Origin: Caulobacter sp. BP25
GTDB lineage: Bacteria > Pseudomonadota > Alphaproteobacteria > Caulobacterales > Caulobacteraceae
Assembly (NCBI RefSeq): GCF_002737755.1
Contig: NZ_PEGH01000004.1
Coordinates: forward strand, 248,001-312,000
Direction: 5' to 3'
DNA: 64,000 bases
Both the position numbers and the translations under genes were made by a program. The notes under the pieces were generated by a model. That model did not search any database, had not been told where the DNA came from, and worked only from the letters and a program-made list of their open reading frames with translations. The first letter of the stretch is position 1. Each line of letters begins with the position of its first letter. This document shows, in pieces, positions 33,284-43,182 of this stretch.

Positions 33284-33407
33284 TCGGGGCTCCGGCCGGA
33301 CGAAGGCCGAGGCGTAGGCTCGCCTGGCGCTTATCGCAACCGCGAACATTGCCCTCCAGCCGCGCAAGGTCTAGACCGCGCTCGACCGTTTTTCCGGAGA
33401 TCTCCGC

Positions 33408-34799
33408 ATGACCGCCACGCGTATCGAGACCGACACCTTTGGCCCGATCGAAGTCGCCGCCGACCGCTACTGGGGCGCGCAAGCCCAGCGCAGCCTGGGC
33501 AACTTCAAGATCGGCTGGGAAAAGCAACCTCTGCCCGTCGTCCGCGCCCTTGGCATCGTCAAGCGCGCCGCCGCCGAGGCTAACCTCGCCTTGGGCAAGC
33601 TGGACCCGAAGATCGCCGAAACGATCATCGCCGCCGCCAATGAGGTGATCGAAGGCAAGCTGAACGATCACTTCCCGCTGGTCGTCTGGCAGACCGGCTC
33701 GGGCACCCAGTCGAACATGAACGCCAACGAGGTCATCTCGAACCGCGCGATCGAAATGCTGGGCGGCGAGATGGGCAGCAAGAAGCCCGTTCACCCGAAC
33801 GACCACGTCAATATGAGCCAGTCGTCGAACGACACTTTCCCGACGGCCATGCACATCGCCTGCGCCGAGCAGGTGGTCCACGACTTGCTGCCCGCGCTGA
33901 AGCATCTCCACAAGGCCCTGGCCGCCAAGGCCGCCGAGTGGAAGGACATCATCAAGATTGGCCGCACCCATACTCAGGACGCCACCCCGCTGACGCTGGG
34001 CCAGGAGTTCGGCGGCTACGCCCAGCAGATCGAGAACGGCATCGCTCGCATCGAGATGACCCTGCCGATGCTGATGCAGCTGGCCCAGGGCGGCACCGCC
34101 GTCGGCACCGGCCTGAACGCCCCCGTGGGCTTTGCTGAACTGGTGGCCGAGAAGATCGCCGGCGTGACGGGCCTGGCCTTCACCACCGCGCCGAACAAGT
34201 TCGAGGCCCTGGCCGCCCACGACGCCATGGTCTTCACCCACGGCGCTATCAACACGGTCGCCGCCAGCCTGTTCAAGATCGCCAACGATATCCGCTTCCT
34301 GGGCTCTGGCCCGCGCGCCGGCCTTGGCGAGCTGTCGCTGCCGGAGAACGAGCCCGGCTCATCGATCATGCCGGGCAAGGTCAATCCGACTCAGTCCGAG
34401 GCCCTGACCCAGGTCTGCGCCCAGGTGTTCGGCAACCACTCGACCCTGACCTTCGCCGGCAGCCAGGGCCACTTCGAGCTGAACGTCTTCAACCCGGTGA
34501 TGGCCTACAACTTCCTGCAGTCGGTGCGCCTGGTGGCCGACGCGGCGATCAGCTTCACCGACAACTGCGTGGTCGGCATCGAGCCGCGCGTCGACAACAT
34601 CAAGAAGGGCGTCGAGAACAGCCTGATGCTGGTCACGGCCCTGAACGGCAAGCTGGGCTATGACGCCTGCGCCAAGATCGCCAAGACCGCGCACAAGAAT
34701 GGCACCACCCTGCGCGAGGAGGCCGTCGGCGGCGGCTATCTGACGAACGAAGAGTTCGACCAGTACGTCCGCCCGGAGAAGATGATCTCGCCGGGCTGA
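33408..34799 (+). CDS. fumC: Class II fumarate hydratase
   Basis: A 463-residue homotetrameric TCA-cycle enzyme interconverting fumarate and malate without an Fe-S cluster. Diagnostic blocks are the N-terminal [21 protein letters not shown], the substrate-binding [12 protein letters not shown] and [15 protein letters not shown], the [12 protein letters not shown] catalytic region and the lyase signature [16 protein letters not shown]. Length is typical. A strong terminator follows within 25 bases. Confidence 0.96.
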   Translation: MTATRIETDTFGPIEVAADRYWGAQAQRSLGNFKIGWEKQPLPVVRALGIVKRAAAEANLALGKLDPKIAETIIAAANEVIEGKLNDHFPLVVWQTGSGTQSNMNANEVISNRAIEMLGGEMGSKKPVHPNDHVNMSQSSNDTFPTAMHIACAEQVVHDLLPALKHLHKALAAKAAEWKDIIKIGRTHTQDATPLTLGQEFGGYAQQIENGIARIEMTLPMLMQLAQGGTAVGTGLNAPVGFAELVAEKIAGVTGLAFTTAPNKFEALAAHDAMVFTHGAINTVAASLFKIANDIRFLGSGPRAGLGELSLPENEPGSSIMPGKVNPTQSEALTQVCAQVFGNHSTLTFAGSQGHFELNVFNPVMAYNFLQSVRLVADAAISFTDNCVVGIEPRVDNIKKGVENSLMLVTALNGKLGYDACAKIAKTAHKNGTTLREEAVGGGYLTNEEFDQYVRPEKMISPG

Positions 34800-34820
34800 T
34801 CGCCGGACATCCAAATGACG

Positions 34821-34850
34821 AAGGGGCCGCTGCGAAGCGGCCCCTTTTTT
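34821..34850. terminator. Bidirectional-looking terminator between fumC and yccF
   Basis: A perfect 10-base stem AAGGGGCCGC / GCGGCCCCTT with a six-base loop and TTTTTT on the plus strand. It also ends three bases from the yccF stop codon on the minus strand. Confidence 0.88.
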
Positions 34851-34852
34851 GT

Positions 34853-35251
34853 TTAGCGCGTCACCACCTCGCGCCCGATCGGGGCGATGGCGATCTGGGC
34901 CAGTTGCAGGTCCTTCAGCGCGAACGGGATGCCGATGATCGTGATGGCCTCGGCCGCGGCGACCACGATGTGGCCCAGCGCCAGCCACCAGCCGGCCAGG
35001 ATGAACCAGATCACGTTCAGCCCGCAGCCCAGCGGGCCGGTGCCCAGGTCCTGGCGGCCGGTGAGGATCTCGCGGCTGACGATCTCCTTGCCAAACGGCC
35101 AGAAGGCAAAGCCCGCGATGCGCCAGGCCGCGCCGGCATAGGGCAAGCCCACGATGGTGATGGCCAGCAGCACGCCGGCGAGCAACCAGCCGAGGCCCAT
35201 GACGAAGCCGCCGAAGAAGAACCAGAGAACGTTCAGAAGGAAGCGGATCAA
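34853..35251 (-). CDS. YccF domain membrane protein
   Basis: A 132-residue inner-membrane protein with two copies of the YccF repeat. The first copy is at residues 1-55 (LNVLWFFFGGFVMGLGWLLAG...ITIVGLPYAGAAWRIAGFAFWPFG), the second at 75-130 (LNVIWFILAGWWLALGHIV...ITIIGIPFALKDLQLAQIAIAPIG). Function is unknown in all bacteria. It converges on fumC. Confidence 0.87.
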   Translation of the reverse strand: MIRFLLNVLWFFFGGFVMGLGWLLAGVLLAITIVGLPYAGAAWRIAGFAFWPFGKEIVSREILTGRQDLGTGPLGCGLNVIWFILAGWWLALGHIVVAAAEAITIIGIPFALKDLQLAQIAIAPIGREVVTR

Positions 35252-35367
35252 GGCGTTGTCCCCGTCAGGCCAAGCCGGCCTTCAACCGTCTAGGTGGCTC
35301 TGTTCCGTTCGCCTGTGAAGGACACGCGAGCCGGATTACGCCGAATTCACCGCGCGCCCAGCTTGGG

Positions 35368-36399
35368 TTAGGCCCGGCGGCTGACAGCGAAGTCGGCCAG
35401 GTCTTCCAGCGCCCCGCGCCAATCGTTGGCGGGGAAGATCGCCAGGGCCGCCTTGGCCTTGTCGGCGTAGTCGGTGGCCAGATCCAGCGTCGCGTCCAGC
35501 GCGCCCGTCCCGATGATCAGCTCGCGCGCCCGGCGGAAATCGGCCTCGGTCTGCTCGCGACGGCCCACGGCCCGCTCCCAGAACTCGGCCTCGCGCGGCC
35601 CCGATCGGGCGATGGCCAGAAGCAACGGAAGCGTCGCCTTGCCTTCTCGGAAGTCGTCGCCAGCGTTCTTGCCAAGCGTCTCGGTGGCGCCGCCGTAGTC
35701 GAGCGCGTCGTCGACCAGCTGGAACGCCAGGCCCAGCTGCAGGCCGTAGGCCTTCAGCGCGTCGGTCTTGGCGGCGTCGACGCCCGCCGACACCGCGCCG
35801 GCCTCCGAGGCCGCGGCGAACAGCTCGGCCGTCTTGGCCTGGATGATCTCGAGATAAAGCGCCTGCGACAGGTTCAGGTCGTGGCTGCGCATCAGCTGCA
35901 TGACCTCGCCCTCGGCGATGACGCGGCTGGCGCGGGCCAGGATCTCCAGCGCCTTCATCGAATTCGTCTCGACCATCAGCTCGAAGGCCCGGGCGAAAAG
36001 GAAATCGCCGACCAGCACGCTCTGCGCCCCGCCCCAGATCAGGTGCGCGGCGACCTTGCCGCGACGAAGCGCGCTACCGTCGACGACGTCGTCATGCAGC
36101 AGGGTGGCGGTGTGGATGAACTCGACGGCGGCCGCCAGCTTCAGACAGTGGTCGTTATCCGACCCGGCCCCATCCGAAGCAGCGAGGCGCGCGGCAGCGA
36201 CGGTCAGCAGCGGCCGCAGGCGCTTGCCGCCGGCCGCGATCAGGTGCTCGGCCAGGGCCGGGATGATCGGCACGTCGCTCTGCATCCGCTCGGTGATCAG
36301 GCGGTTGACGCCGGCCATATCGGTCTCGGCGAGGCGCACGAGACGATCCACCGAGCCCGACTTCCGGGGGAGGGTCGCTGCGGCTGCGTCCAAAACCAT
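35368..36399 (-). CDS. Polyprenyl synthetase (octaprenyl/decaprenyl diphosphate synthase-like)
   Basis: A 343-residue long-chain trans-prenyltransferase making the quinone side chain. It has the GGKRLRP substrate site (about residues 57-63), the first Asp-rich motif LLHDDVVDGSALRRG (Asp103, Asp104, Asp107) and the second motif LAFQLVDDALDYGG. The small residues before the first motif fit long-chain products, probably C50 ubiquinone in this genus. A good AAGGAG ribosome site precedes ATG 36399. It diverges from the methyltransferase gene. Confidence 0.9.
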   Translation of the reverse strand: MVLDAAAATLPRKSGSVDRLVRLAETDMAGVNRLITERMQSDVPIIPALAEHLIAAGGKRLRPLLTVAAARLAASDGAGSDNDHCLKLAAAVEFIHTATLLHDDVVDGSALRRGKVAAHLIWGGAQSVLVGDFLFARAFELMVETNSMKALEILARASRVIAEGEVMQLMRSHDLNLSQALYLEIIQAKTAELFAAASEAGAVSAGVDAAKTDALKAYGLQLGLAFQLVDDALDYGGATETLGKNAGDDFREGKATLPLLLAIARSGPREAEFWERAVGRREQTEADFRRARELIIGTGALDATLDLATDYADKAKAALAIFPANDWRGALEDLADFAVSRRA

Positions 36400-36523
36400 G
36401 ATCTCCTTGCGGCGTCCCCCTCTTCGCTATCCGGAGGGATCTACCGTTGCGAGGGACAATGGTGGCGGGATAGGTCAGGGTCAAGGCGAGCACAAGGCCT
36501 CAAAAGCATTGGACGATCCAAGG

Positions 36524-37252
36524 GTGACAGAGGACCGGGTTCTGGGAGGCCGCGTGCGGCTGCGCCAGAAGGCCGACGGCTACAGGGCCGGCATGGATGC
36601 GGCGCTTTTGGCGGCTGCTTGCGACGCCCTGCCCGGCCAGCGCGTGCTTGAGCCCGGTTGCGGCGTCGGCGGCGCCCTGCTGGCGGCCGCCACGCGCCGG
36701 CCCGAGGTTCTGTTCCAAGGCGTCGAGCGTGACCCCATCGCCGCCGCCCTGGCGACCGAGAACGCCGACCTTAACGTGCTCTCCGATCGCGTCTCCATCC
36801 AAGCGGGCGATATCGATTCGGGGTTCCGCGCCCTGGGCCTGCCGGTGTTCGACGCGGTGATGACCAATCCGCCGTTCTTCGACGATCCGGGAACCCTGCG
36901 CGCGCCCCACCCCGCCAAGAGCGGCGCCTGGATGGCCGACGGCGGCCTCAAGGCTTGGACAACCTTCTGCCTGAAGGCCGTGCGCGAGGGCGGGACCATC
37001 ACGATCATCCACCGCGCCGATCGCCTGGCCGACATCCTGGCGCAACTGGCGCCCAAGGCCGGCTCGTTCCGCATCCGCCCGATCGCCCCGTTCGCCGACG
37101 CCCCGGCCAAGCGGGTGATCGTGCGGGCCATCAAGACCGGCAAGGCCCCGCTGGTCCTGCTGCCGCCTCTGGTGCTGCACGACCGCGATGGCGGCAAGCA
37201 TTCGGCGCAGGCCGAGGCGATCCTGCGGGGGGAAGCGGCGCTGGGGTGGTAA
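36524..37252 (+). CDS. TrmN6/YfiC-like tRNA(Val) adenine-N6 methyltransferase
   Basis: A 242-residue SAM methyltransferase. The SAM site is VLEPGCGVGGALLAAA, and the catalytic N-P-P-F motif is in DAVMTNPPFFDDP, which marks N6-adenine methylation. The family modifies tRNA1(Val) position 37 (TrmN6). The GTG start at 36524 is preferred; a TTG at 36509 would add five residues. It diverges from the prenyl synthase gene and is followed by the second repeat block. Confidence 0.85.
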   Translation: MTEDRVLGGRVRLRQKADGYRAGMDAALLAAACDALPGQRVLEPGCGVGGALLAAATRRPEVLFQGVERDPIAAALATENADLNVLSDRVSIQAGDIDSGFRALGLPVFDAVMTNPPFFDDPGTLRAPHPAKSGAWMADGGLKAWTTFCLKAVREGGTITIIHRADRLADILAQLAPKAGSFRIRPIAPFADAPAKRVIVRAIKTGKAPLVLLPPLVLHDRDGGKHSAQAEAILRGEAALGW

Positions 37253-37270
37253 GCCGGGCGCACACGACTT

Positions 37271-37694
37271 CGCCGCTTCACGCGGCGGGCCGCTGAAGGG
37301 ATGGAAGGGAAGCGGAGCGCCCGGGCGACGCCCGGAGGATTAGAGTGTGTGTACCGTTTCGACGAAGCCAGACGCTCCGCGTGGCGCGTTATCCGGTGAG
37401 CCAGCGGGGCGCGGGGTTTTAACCCGCTCCCGACAGTCGGCCCCCGACGGGCGGGCCAGGGCGACGAACCCCGGTCCCGGAACGCCCGGGCGATTTCAGC
37501 CCGGACCAAAGTCCCGCTCGACCACCCCCGACAGCCGTCACGATCGCCGGCCGGACGTCCCTTCCGCGCTATCGGGTGAGAAGAAGTATGGATCGGGATT
37601 CAACGCGGATGATCCAGCGGCGTGTAAAAGTGAGAAGTAATTGATTTTGCTTGGTTCTACCTCGCCAATACCGAGCATAGAGCGCCGCGAACGC
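37271..37694 (-). repeat. Dispersed element, copy B (about 424 bp, inverted)
   Basis: Read on the minus strand it follows copy A (15775-16271) block by block, from GCGTTCGC-GCGCT through CTTTTACACGCCGCT and ATCCGCGTTGAA to GCTTCGTCGAAACGGTAC and the terminal CGTGAAGCGGCG. The central part is diverged and shorter. The end carrying GCGTTCGC abuts a GGGGGAGG palindrome, as in copy A. Confidence 0.65.
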
Positions 37695-37702
37695 CCGTAA
37701 AA

Positions 37703-37824
37703 GATCCTCCCCCGTGACACGGGGGAGGTGTCGGCGGAGCCGACGGAGGGGGCGAACTGGAAGTCGGCCGAGCTAGCCCCCTCCGGCCCTCTGGGCCACC
37801 TCCCCCGCTTCGCGGGGGAGGATC
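37703..37824. repeat. GGGGGAGGA palindromic unit (122 bp)
   Basis: Bounded by GATCCTCCCCC and its complement GGGGGAGGATC, with inner hairpins CCCCCGTGACACGGGGG, GTCGGCGGAGCCGAC and CCCCCGCTTCGCGGGGG. It is the same family as 16291-16402 and lies nine bases from the end of element copy B. Confidence 0.68.
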
Positions 37825-38011
37825 TCGGATTGCGTCCGACTTCGCCAGTCGCCCCGCCCGCCCCCCGCGACGGGAGCCATCCTTACATCTCACGGCGAGA
37901 CGATCGCAGGGCTGTCCGGGGTAGCGATGGGCCAAGAGAGGCCCTTGAACAATCCTGCGAAGAGCGCATGTGAGATCGGCCGGGGAAACTGAAATCGCTT
38001 AGGAGATCCCC

Positions 38012-38185
38012 ATGCCCGTGTTGCTTATTGTTGGTGGCGATCGCGCAGTGAGTGGGTCAGCCGCTACTGTTCCCATGTGTCCAAGCCAGCGGTTACCATT
38101 CTACCGCCCAGAGGTAGCGCAAGCCGCGCGGCCATCAGTAGCTTGGCGCAAGTTCCTCTCCCAAAACTACCGCCAAACTCGATAG
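38012..38185 (+). CDS. Possible small protein or gene remnant (57 aa)
   Basis: A 57-codon frame whose ATG is preceded by a strong TTAGGAGATCCCC ribosome site. It starts MPVLLIVGGDRAV and ends in a basic, Gln/Tyr-containing tail (KFLSQNYRQTR). Codon use is more AT-rich than neighbours, so it may be recently acquired or a remnant. No family recognised. It converges on the next gene with 19 bases between. Confidence 0.35.
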   Translation: MPVLLIVGGDRAVSGSAATVPMCPSQRLPFYRPEVAQAARPSVAWRKFLSQNYRQTR

Positions 38186-38204
38186 GCGCTGCCAGCGAGC
38201 CGCC

Positions 38205-38765
38205 CTACTCCGCGTACAATCCCAGCGCCTCGAGACACAGCTCCAGCCCCGTCACATCCCGCAGCGGATCGTGCGTCACGATCACGAACAGCCGCCGCGC
38301 CTCGCCCCACAGCATCACGGTCTCGGGCAGGCCGTGGTCCTCGACCTGACAGTCGTCGGCGTCGCGCCACACGCGGTTCTCGTCGAGCGAGGCGCCCAGC
38401 ATCTGGTCGACGCGGGCCACGTACTCGACCTCGATCTCGCTGGCGACGTTCAGATAGGCGAAGATCGGGCGGCCTAGCCCGGCGAGCACCCCGGCCTCGA
38501 ACACCGCAGCGGTGTCGGCAGAGGGCCCTCGGAACGGGGTCAGGTTGACGACGCCGGCGTCGGCCTGGCGCAATTGCGCCATGCGGGTCGCGTAGAACTG
38601 CCGGGCCGCCAGTTCGTCGTCGCCCTCGCCCGGGGACATGACGGCCGGGGTCAGGGGCTCGAAACCGGCGTCCAGGCACAGAGCCCTCTGACGCGCGGCT
38701 TGGGTCTCGGAGTCGGGGAGCCAGGTTTGGGGACCGGCGAGCCACAGGGAACGGACAGGACGCAT
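38205..38765 (-). CDS. Nucleoside 2-deoxyribosyltransferase-like protein
   Basis: A 186-residue protein of the nucleoside deoxyribosyltransferase fold, which moves deoxyribose between bases in salvage. Recognisable are the N-terminal LWLAGPQTWLPD strand, the D-x-x-x-x-N block DAGVVNLTPFRGPSADTAAVFEAGVLAGLGRPIFAYLN (catalytic Glu in FEAG) and ARFYATRM-like helix. The usual start is not supported by a strong ribosome site. Substrate preference is unknown. Confidence 0.82.
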   Translation of the reverse strand: MRPVRSLWLAGPQTWLPDSETQAARQRALCLDAGFEPLTPAVMSPGEGDDELAARQFYATRMAQLRQADAGVVNLTPFRGPSADTAAVFEAGVLAGLGRPIFAYLNVASEIEVEYVARVDQMLGASLDENRVWRDADDCQVEDHGLPETVMLWGEARRLFVIVTHDPLRDVTGLELCLEALGLYAE

Positions 38766-38795
38766 GCGTCTTACGTCTGGTCCCCAGGCGCCCCT

Positions 38796-38837
38796 GTCAA
38801 TGTTTGAGGGTCAATGTTTGGGGGTCAATGTTTGTCG
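38796..38837 (+). repeat. Three tandem 14-bp units before the CAP gene
   Basis: Three direct repeats with a 14-base period, each starting GTCAATGTTTG, at 38796, 38810 and 38824. They end ten bases before the CAP gene start. Each unit contains an ATG, and 14 is not a multiple of three. Confidence 0.85.
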
Positions 38838-38846
38838 GAAGGCCCT

Positions 38847-39656
38847 ATGACGTCGATCGCGCGAAGAACCCTGCTGGCCGGCGCTCTCGCCCTGACCTCC
38901 GCGTCCCTCGCCTCTGCAGCCCTGGCCGCTGCTTCGCAGCCGTGGCTGGCCTATGAGCGCCGCCTGCGAGGCCTGCTGACCGCCCCGCCCGGCGGCGACT
39001 TCGACGAGGATTTCGAACAGACCCTGCTGGACCTCAACAACCTGATCCGCCGCCGCGAAGGCGCGCCGCCACTGGCCTGGGACGCGGGGCTGGTCGCCGC
39101 CGCTCGCGCCCACGCCGCCGACATGGCCGTGACCGAGCGGTTCGACCACCTGACACAGGAAGGCTACTCCCCCGCCGGCCGCGTCGGCCTTTTGGCGCGA
39201 GACCTGGTCGGCGCGCCCGCCGAGAACATCGCCATGCGCCGCAACGCCGACGGCGCGGTGCGGCCCGACCAGATCATGAACCAGTGGCGCGACAGTCCCG
39301 GTCACAGGGCCAATCTTGTCGCGGGAAGCTTCACCCACGTCGGCTACGGCGCCCTGCGCCAGGGCCCGCGCGTGATCGCCGTCGGAGCCTATGCCGAGGT
39401 CGCCGCGCGCCTGCCAGGCCCGGCGCCCCTACGCATTCGAAGCGCTGACGAGATCGCTCGCGCCCTATCGAACGCCACACCGCCGATCCGCCAGTTCTCG
39501 GTGTCCGAGCCCGGCGGCGAGGTGCTGACCGTCACCTATGTCGAGGGTCGGCCGCCCAGCGTGCTGAAGCCGGGCGCCTGGCAGCTGCGGCCGCACCTGT
39601 CCTCGGGCGAACACCGGTACCAGCTGGGCTGGGGGCCGGTGTTCGTGCTGGAGTGA
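38847..39656 (+). CDS. Exported CAP (SCP-like) domain protein
   Basis: A 269-residue exported protein. The N-terminus MTSIARRTLLAGALALTSAS has a twin-arginine-like RRTLLAG followed by a hydrophobic core. The CAP domain spans about residues 50-185, with LNNLIRRREGAPPLAWDAGLVAAARAHAADMA, the HLTQEG segment, AENIAM and the terminal W-R-x-S-x-G-H motif (NQWRDSPGHRANLVA). CAP proteins are secreted and often bind lipids or cell wall. A GGAAGG ribosome site supports ATG 38847. Confidence 0.87.
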   Translation: MTSIARRTLLAGALALTSASLASAALAAASQPWLAYERRLRGLLTAPPGGDFDEDFEQTLLDLNNLIRRREGAPPLAWDAGLVAAARAHAADMAVTERFDHLTQEGYSPAGRVGLLARDLVGAPAENIAMRRNADGAVRPDQIMNQWRDSPGHRANLVAGSFTHVGYGALRQGPRVIAVGAYAEVAARLPGPAPLRIRSADEIARALSNATPPIRQFSVSEPGGEVLTVTYVEGRPPSVLKPGAWQLRPHLSSGEHRYQLGWGPVFVLE

Positions 39657-39663
39657 CGTGCGC

Positions 39664-40245
39664 CTACTGCGCCACCGCCAGGGCCTCGATGCGGATGTCG
39701 ACCGCATCGCCGATCATGCCGGCCGCGCTGGCGCTGCCGAACGCCTTGCGGCTGATCTGGCCGGTGATCGTGAAGCCGGCCTGCTTCTTCTGATTGTTCG
39801 GCGCGGTCCCGATCTTGTTCAGCTTGACGTTCAGCACGGCCGGCTGGGTCACGCCCATGATCGTCAGGTCGCCGAAGACCTTGGCCGTCGTGTCGCCGGT
39901 CTTCTCGACCTTGGTCGACTTGAAGGTCATGGTCGGGCTCTTGGCGGCGTTCAGCCAGCGCTCGCCCTTCAGGTGCTCGTCGCGCACCGGGTGGGCGCTG
40001 AGCAGGCTATCGACCTTGACCGTCGCCTCGACGCGCGACTTCTCGGGCGCGGCCTCGTCCAGCCAGATCGTCCCTTCCGACTGGGCGAAGATGCCGATCA
40101 CCGAATTGAAGCCGAACCGGTCGATGACAAACATGGTTTCGGTATGCGACGGGTCGAGCTTGTAGGCGACCTCGGCGGCGAAGGTCGGCGCGGCGGCGAC
40201 CGACAGGGCGGCCCCGGCGATCATGGCGGCGAGCAGGCGTTTCAT
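39664..40245 (-). CDS. YceI family periplasmic protein
   Basis: A 193-residue protein with a signal peptide (MKRLLAAMIAGAALSVAAAPTFA, cleavage after AFA) and a lipocalin-like YceI barrel: YKLDPSHTETMFVIDRFGFNSVIGIF, then VKVDSLLSAHPVRDEHLKGERWLNA and LTIMGVTQPAVLNVKLN. YceI proteins bind polyisoprenoids and are linked to quinone supply and acid or osmotic stress. GGAG precedes ATG 40245. Confidence 0.9.
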   Translation of the reverse strand: MKRLLAAMIAGAALSVAAAPTFAAEVAYKLDPSHTETMFVIDRFGFNSVIGIFAQSEGTIWLDEAAPEKSRVEATVKVDSLLSAHPVRDEHLKGERWLNAAKSPTMTFKSTKVEKTGDTTAKVFGDLTIMGVTQPAVLNVKLNKIGTAPNNQKKQAGFTITGQISRKAFGSASAAGMIGDAVDIRIEALAVAQ

Positions 40246-40340
40246 GGAGCGTCTCCTTCGTCATTCCCTAGGCGGGACCGGCCCAAACAGGACCAGAGCG
40301 AACCTTTCATCGCCCCAGTGCGCCGCGCAAGCCGCAAACG

Positions 40341-40373
40341 AAAAGCCCCCGACCTGTGAGGGCCGAGGGCTTC
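40341..40373 (-). terminator. Intrinsic terminator of ilvC
   Basis: On the minus strand, a bulged stem AAGCCCTCGGCCCT ... AGGTCGGGGGCTT followed by TTCG, 28 bases after the ilvC stop. Confidence 0.7.
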
Positions 40374-40400
40374 GCGGAATTAGGCTTCGGATGCTGAAGC

Positions 40401-41510
<1,110 letters not shown>

Positions 41511-41622
41511 TCAAGGCAGAGCCGACAGAACGGCGAAAACGCGCGACCTTCGCGCCCCCGTTTTAGTCACGACCGCCGAGCTTCGCCATCGCGGGACGAA
41601 AAAACCTCGCGGCGCGGGCGTG

Positions 41623-41656
41623 AAAAAGGGGCGGAAGACGTCTCCCCCGCCCCTTT
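41623..41656 (-). terminator. Intrinsic terminator of the RcnB-like gene
   Basis: Minus-strand stem AAAGGGGCGG / CCGCCCCTTT with a 12-base loop and TTTTTC, 20 bases beyond the RcnB-like stop. Confidence 0.82.
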
Positions 41657-41676
41657 CCAATCGCCAGAGCGGCTGA

Positions 41677-42444
41677 TCACCAGAAGAGATCGCGCCAGAC
41701 GCTCAGGACCTGGCCGCTCCAGATGTCGACCAGCAGGGCGTCGTCGCCGACGCGCACCCACTCGCAGCCGATCGGCGGCAGGGGCAGGCCATAGCGCCAG
41801 GCGTCGAGATAGTAGGAATTGCCGTACCAGCCGCCGGGTAGATAGTCGCCGAACGCCCAGCTGCGCGCGTACCAGCCGCGCGGATAACGGTAGACCGGCG
41901 CGCGGTAGCGTTGAGGCGCATAGTAGCTGGGCCGGTAGGTATAGCGATCATAGTGCGGCCGCCCCCGGTCGCGATCCCGGTAACGGTCGCGGCCGCGATC
42001 GTTCCACTCCCAGCTGCGGTTGTCGTTCCAGCGGTAGTCGTTGCGGTCGCGGTGGTCGTTCCAGCGACTATTGTCCCGGTCTCGGTCTCGATCGCGGTCG
42101 GGCCCGCCTGGACGGTTGTTGCCGTCGCGGTCCCAATCGCTCCGACGATCGTCACGGCCACGGTCACGGTCGCCATCAGGACGTGCGGACCGAGGCTGGC
42201 CCTGAGGCGGTTGAGGGCGACCGCCTCGATTCCAGCCGCTCTCGCCGCCCGGCCGGTTCCAGCCACTCTCCGACTGGCGGGGACCACCCCGGTCGCCGCC
42301 CCGGTCTGGGCGCGAGCCGCCGTCTCGCGGCGCCGGCTCACGCTGCTGTTGCTGCTGCTGAGCGACCACCGCCTCCGCCGCGCCGGCCTGGGCCGCGCCC
42401 GCCAACAGCGAGAGCGCCAGGGCGGTCGTGATCACACGTTTCAT
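41677..42444 (-). CDS. RcnB-like exported Asp/Arg/Gly-rich protein
   Basis: A 255-residue exported protein: signal peptide MKRVITTALALSLLAGAAQAGAA, then a Gln run, then about 110 residues of Asp/Arg/Gly/Asn/Trp-rich low-complexity sequence. It ends in an RcnB-type domain (YLPGGWYGNSYYLDAWRYGLPLPPIGCEWVRVGDDALLVD...GQVLSVWRDLFW). RcnB is a periplasmic protein linked to Ni/Co tolerance in E. coli; these related proteins are of unknown role. GGAG precedes ATG 42444. It diverges from the DUF924 gene with 85 bases between. Confidence 0.85.
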   Translation of the reverse strand: MKRVITTALALSLLAGAAQAGAAEAVVAQQQQQQREPAPRDGGSRPDRGGDRGGPRQSESGWNRPGGESGWNRGGRPQPPQGQPRSARPDGDRDRGRDDRRSDWDRDGNNRPGGPDRDRDRDRDNSRWNDHRDRNDYRWNDNRSWEWNDRGRDRYRDRDRGRPHYDRYTYRPSYYAPQRYRAPVYRYPRGWYARSWAFGDYLPGGWYGNSYYLDAWRYGLPLPPIGCEWVRVGDDALLVDIWSGQVLSVWRDLFW

Positions 42445-42529
42445 GTCTTGCTCCGAAGGGCCTTGAAGACAGGCCCGGGCTTGTCCCTTGATAGCAGTCT
42501 CGGACTCGCCGGATGAACCAGGCTTGAAC

Positions 42530-43108
42530 ATGACGCCGGAGAACTTGATGGCCGCGCATCCCAATGACGTCGTCAGCTATTGGCGCCAGGCCGGCCCCGC
42601 CAGGTGGTTCGCCAAGGACACCGCCTTCGACGCCGCCATCGCGTTGAAGTTCGAGCAGACCCACTACCGCGCCTCGATGCGCCGTTACGACGCCTGGGCG
42701 CAGACGGCCGAGGGCGCGCTGGCCCTGTTGATCCTGCTGGACCAGTTCCCGCGCAACATGTTCCGAGGCACGCCGCACGCTTTCGCCACCGATCCACTGG
42801 CCCGGATGTTCGCCCGCGCCGCCATCGCCGCCGGCCACGACACCGATACCGCCATCGCGCCCGAGCTGCGCCCTTTCTTCTATCTGCCGTTCGAACACTC
42901 GGAGTCGCTGGTCGACCAGGAGTTCAGCGTCCAGCTGTTCGCCGGCCTGCAGGCCGACACCGGCGACGAGGAGTCGATGAAGTGGGCCCTGCTCCACCGC
43001 GACATCATCGCCCGGTTCGGCCGTTTCCCGCACCGGAACGCGGGCCTGGGCCGAGAGACAACGGCCGCCGAACAAGAATTTCTGGATGAAGGCGGCTTTT
43101 CCGGATGA
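42530..43108 (+). CDS. DUF924 family protein
   Basis: A 192-residue all-helical protein of the DUF924 family, with VVSYWRQAGPARWFAKDTAFDAAI, then ALLILLDQFPRNMFRGTPHAFATDPLAR, and FFYLPFEHSESLVDQE, the family's three conserved blocks. A role in nucleotide or protein binding has been guessed elsewhere, but no activity is established. An in-frame ATG at 42548 is an alternative start. Another gene follows 74 bases later. Confidence 0.88.
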   Translation: MTPENLMAAHPNDVVSYWRQAGPARWFAKDTAFDAAIALKFEQTHYRASMRRYDAWAQTAEGALALLILLDQFPRNMFRGTPHAFATDPLARMFARAAIAAGHDTDTAIAPELRPFFYLPFEHSESLVDQEFSVQLFAGLQADTGDEESMKWALLHRDIIARFGRFPHRNAGLGRETTAAEQEFLDEGGFSG

Positions 43109-43182
43109 TCGCGCTGTAAACTTTGCTTTGTAAAAATTCGCCTGTACGAGTGCATCCGCTCATTTGTACGGGGAACGTCAAA

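Larger units (their letters stand above)
37253..38011. other. Gene-poor repeat block
   Basis: No convincing gene. It contains the inverted copy B of the dispersed element (37271-37694), immediately followed by a 122-base GGGGGAGGA palindromic unit (37703-37824), then about 190 bases of ordinary sequence leading to a short open frame at 38012. Confidence 0.65.

Noticed and set aside
38796..38837. A CRISPR-like array
   Set aside because: Three abutting 14-base units without spacers are a simple tandem repeat.
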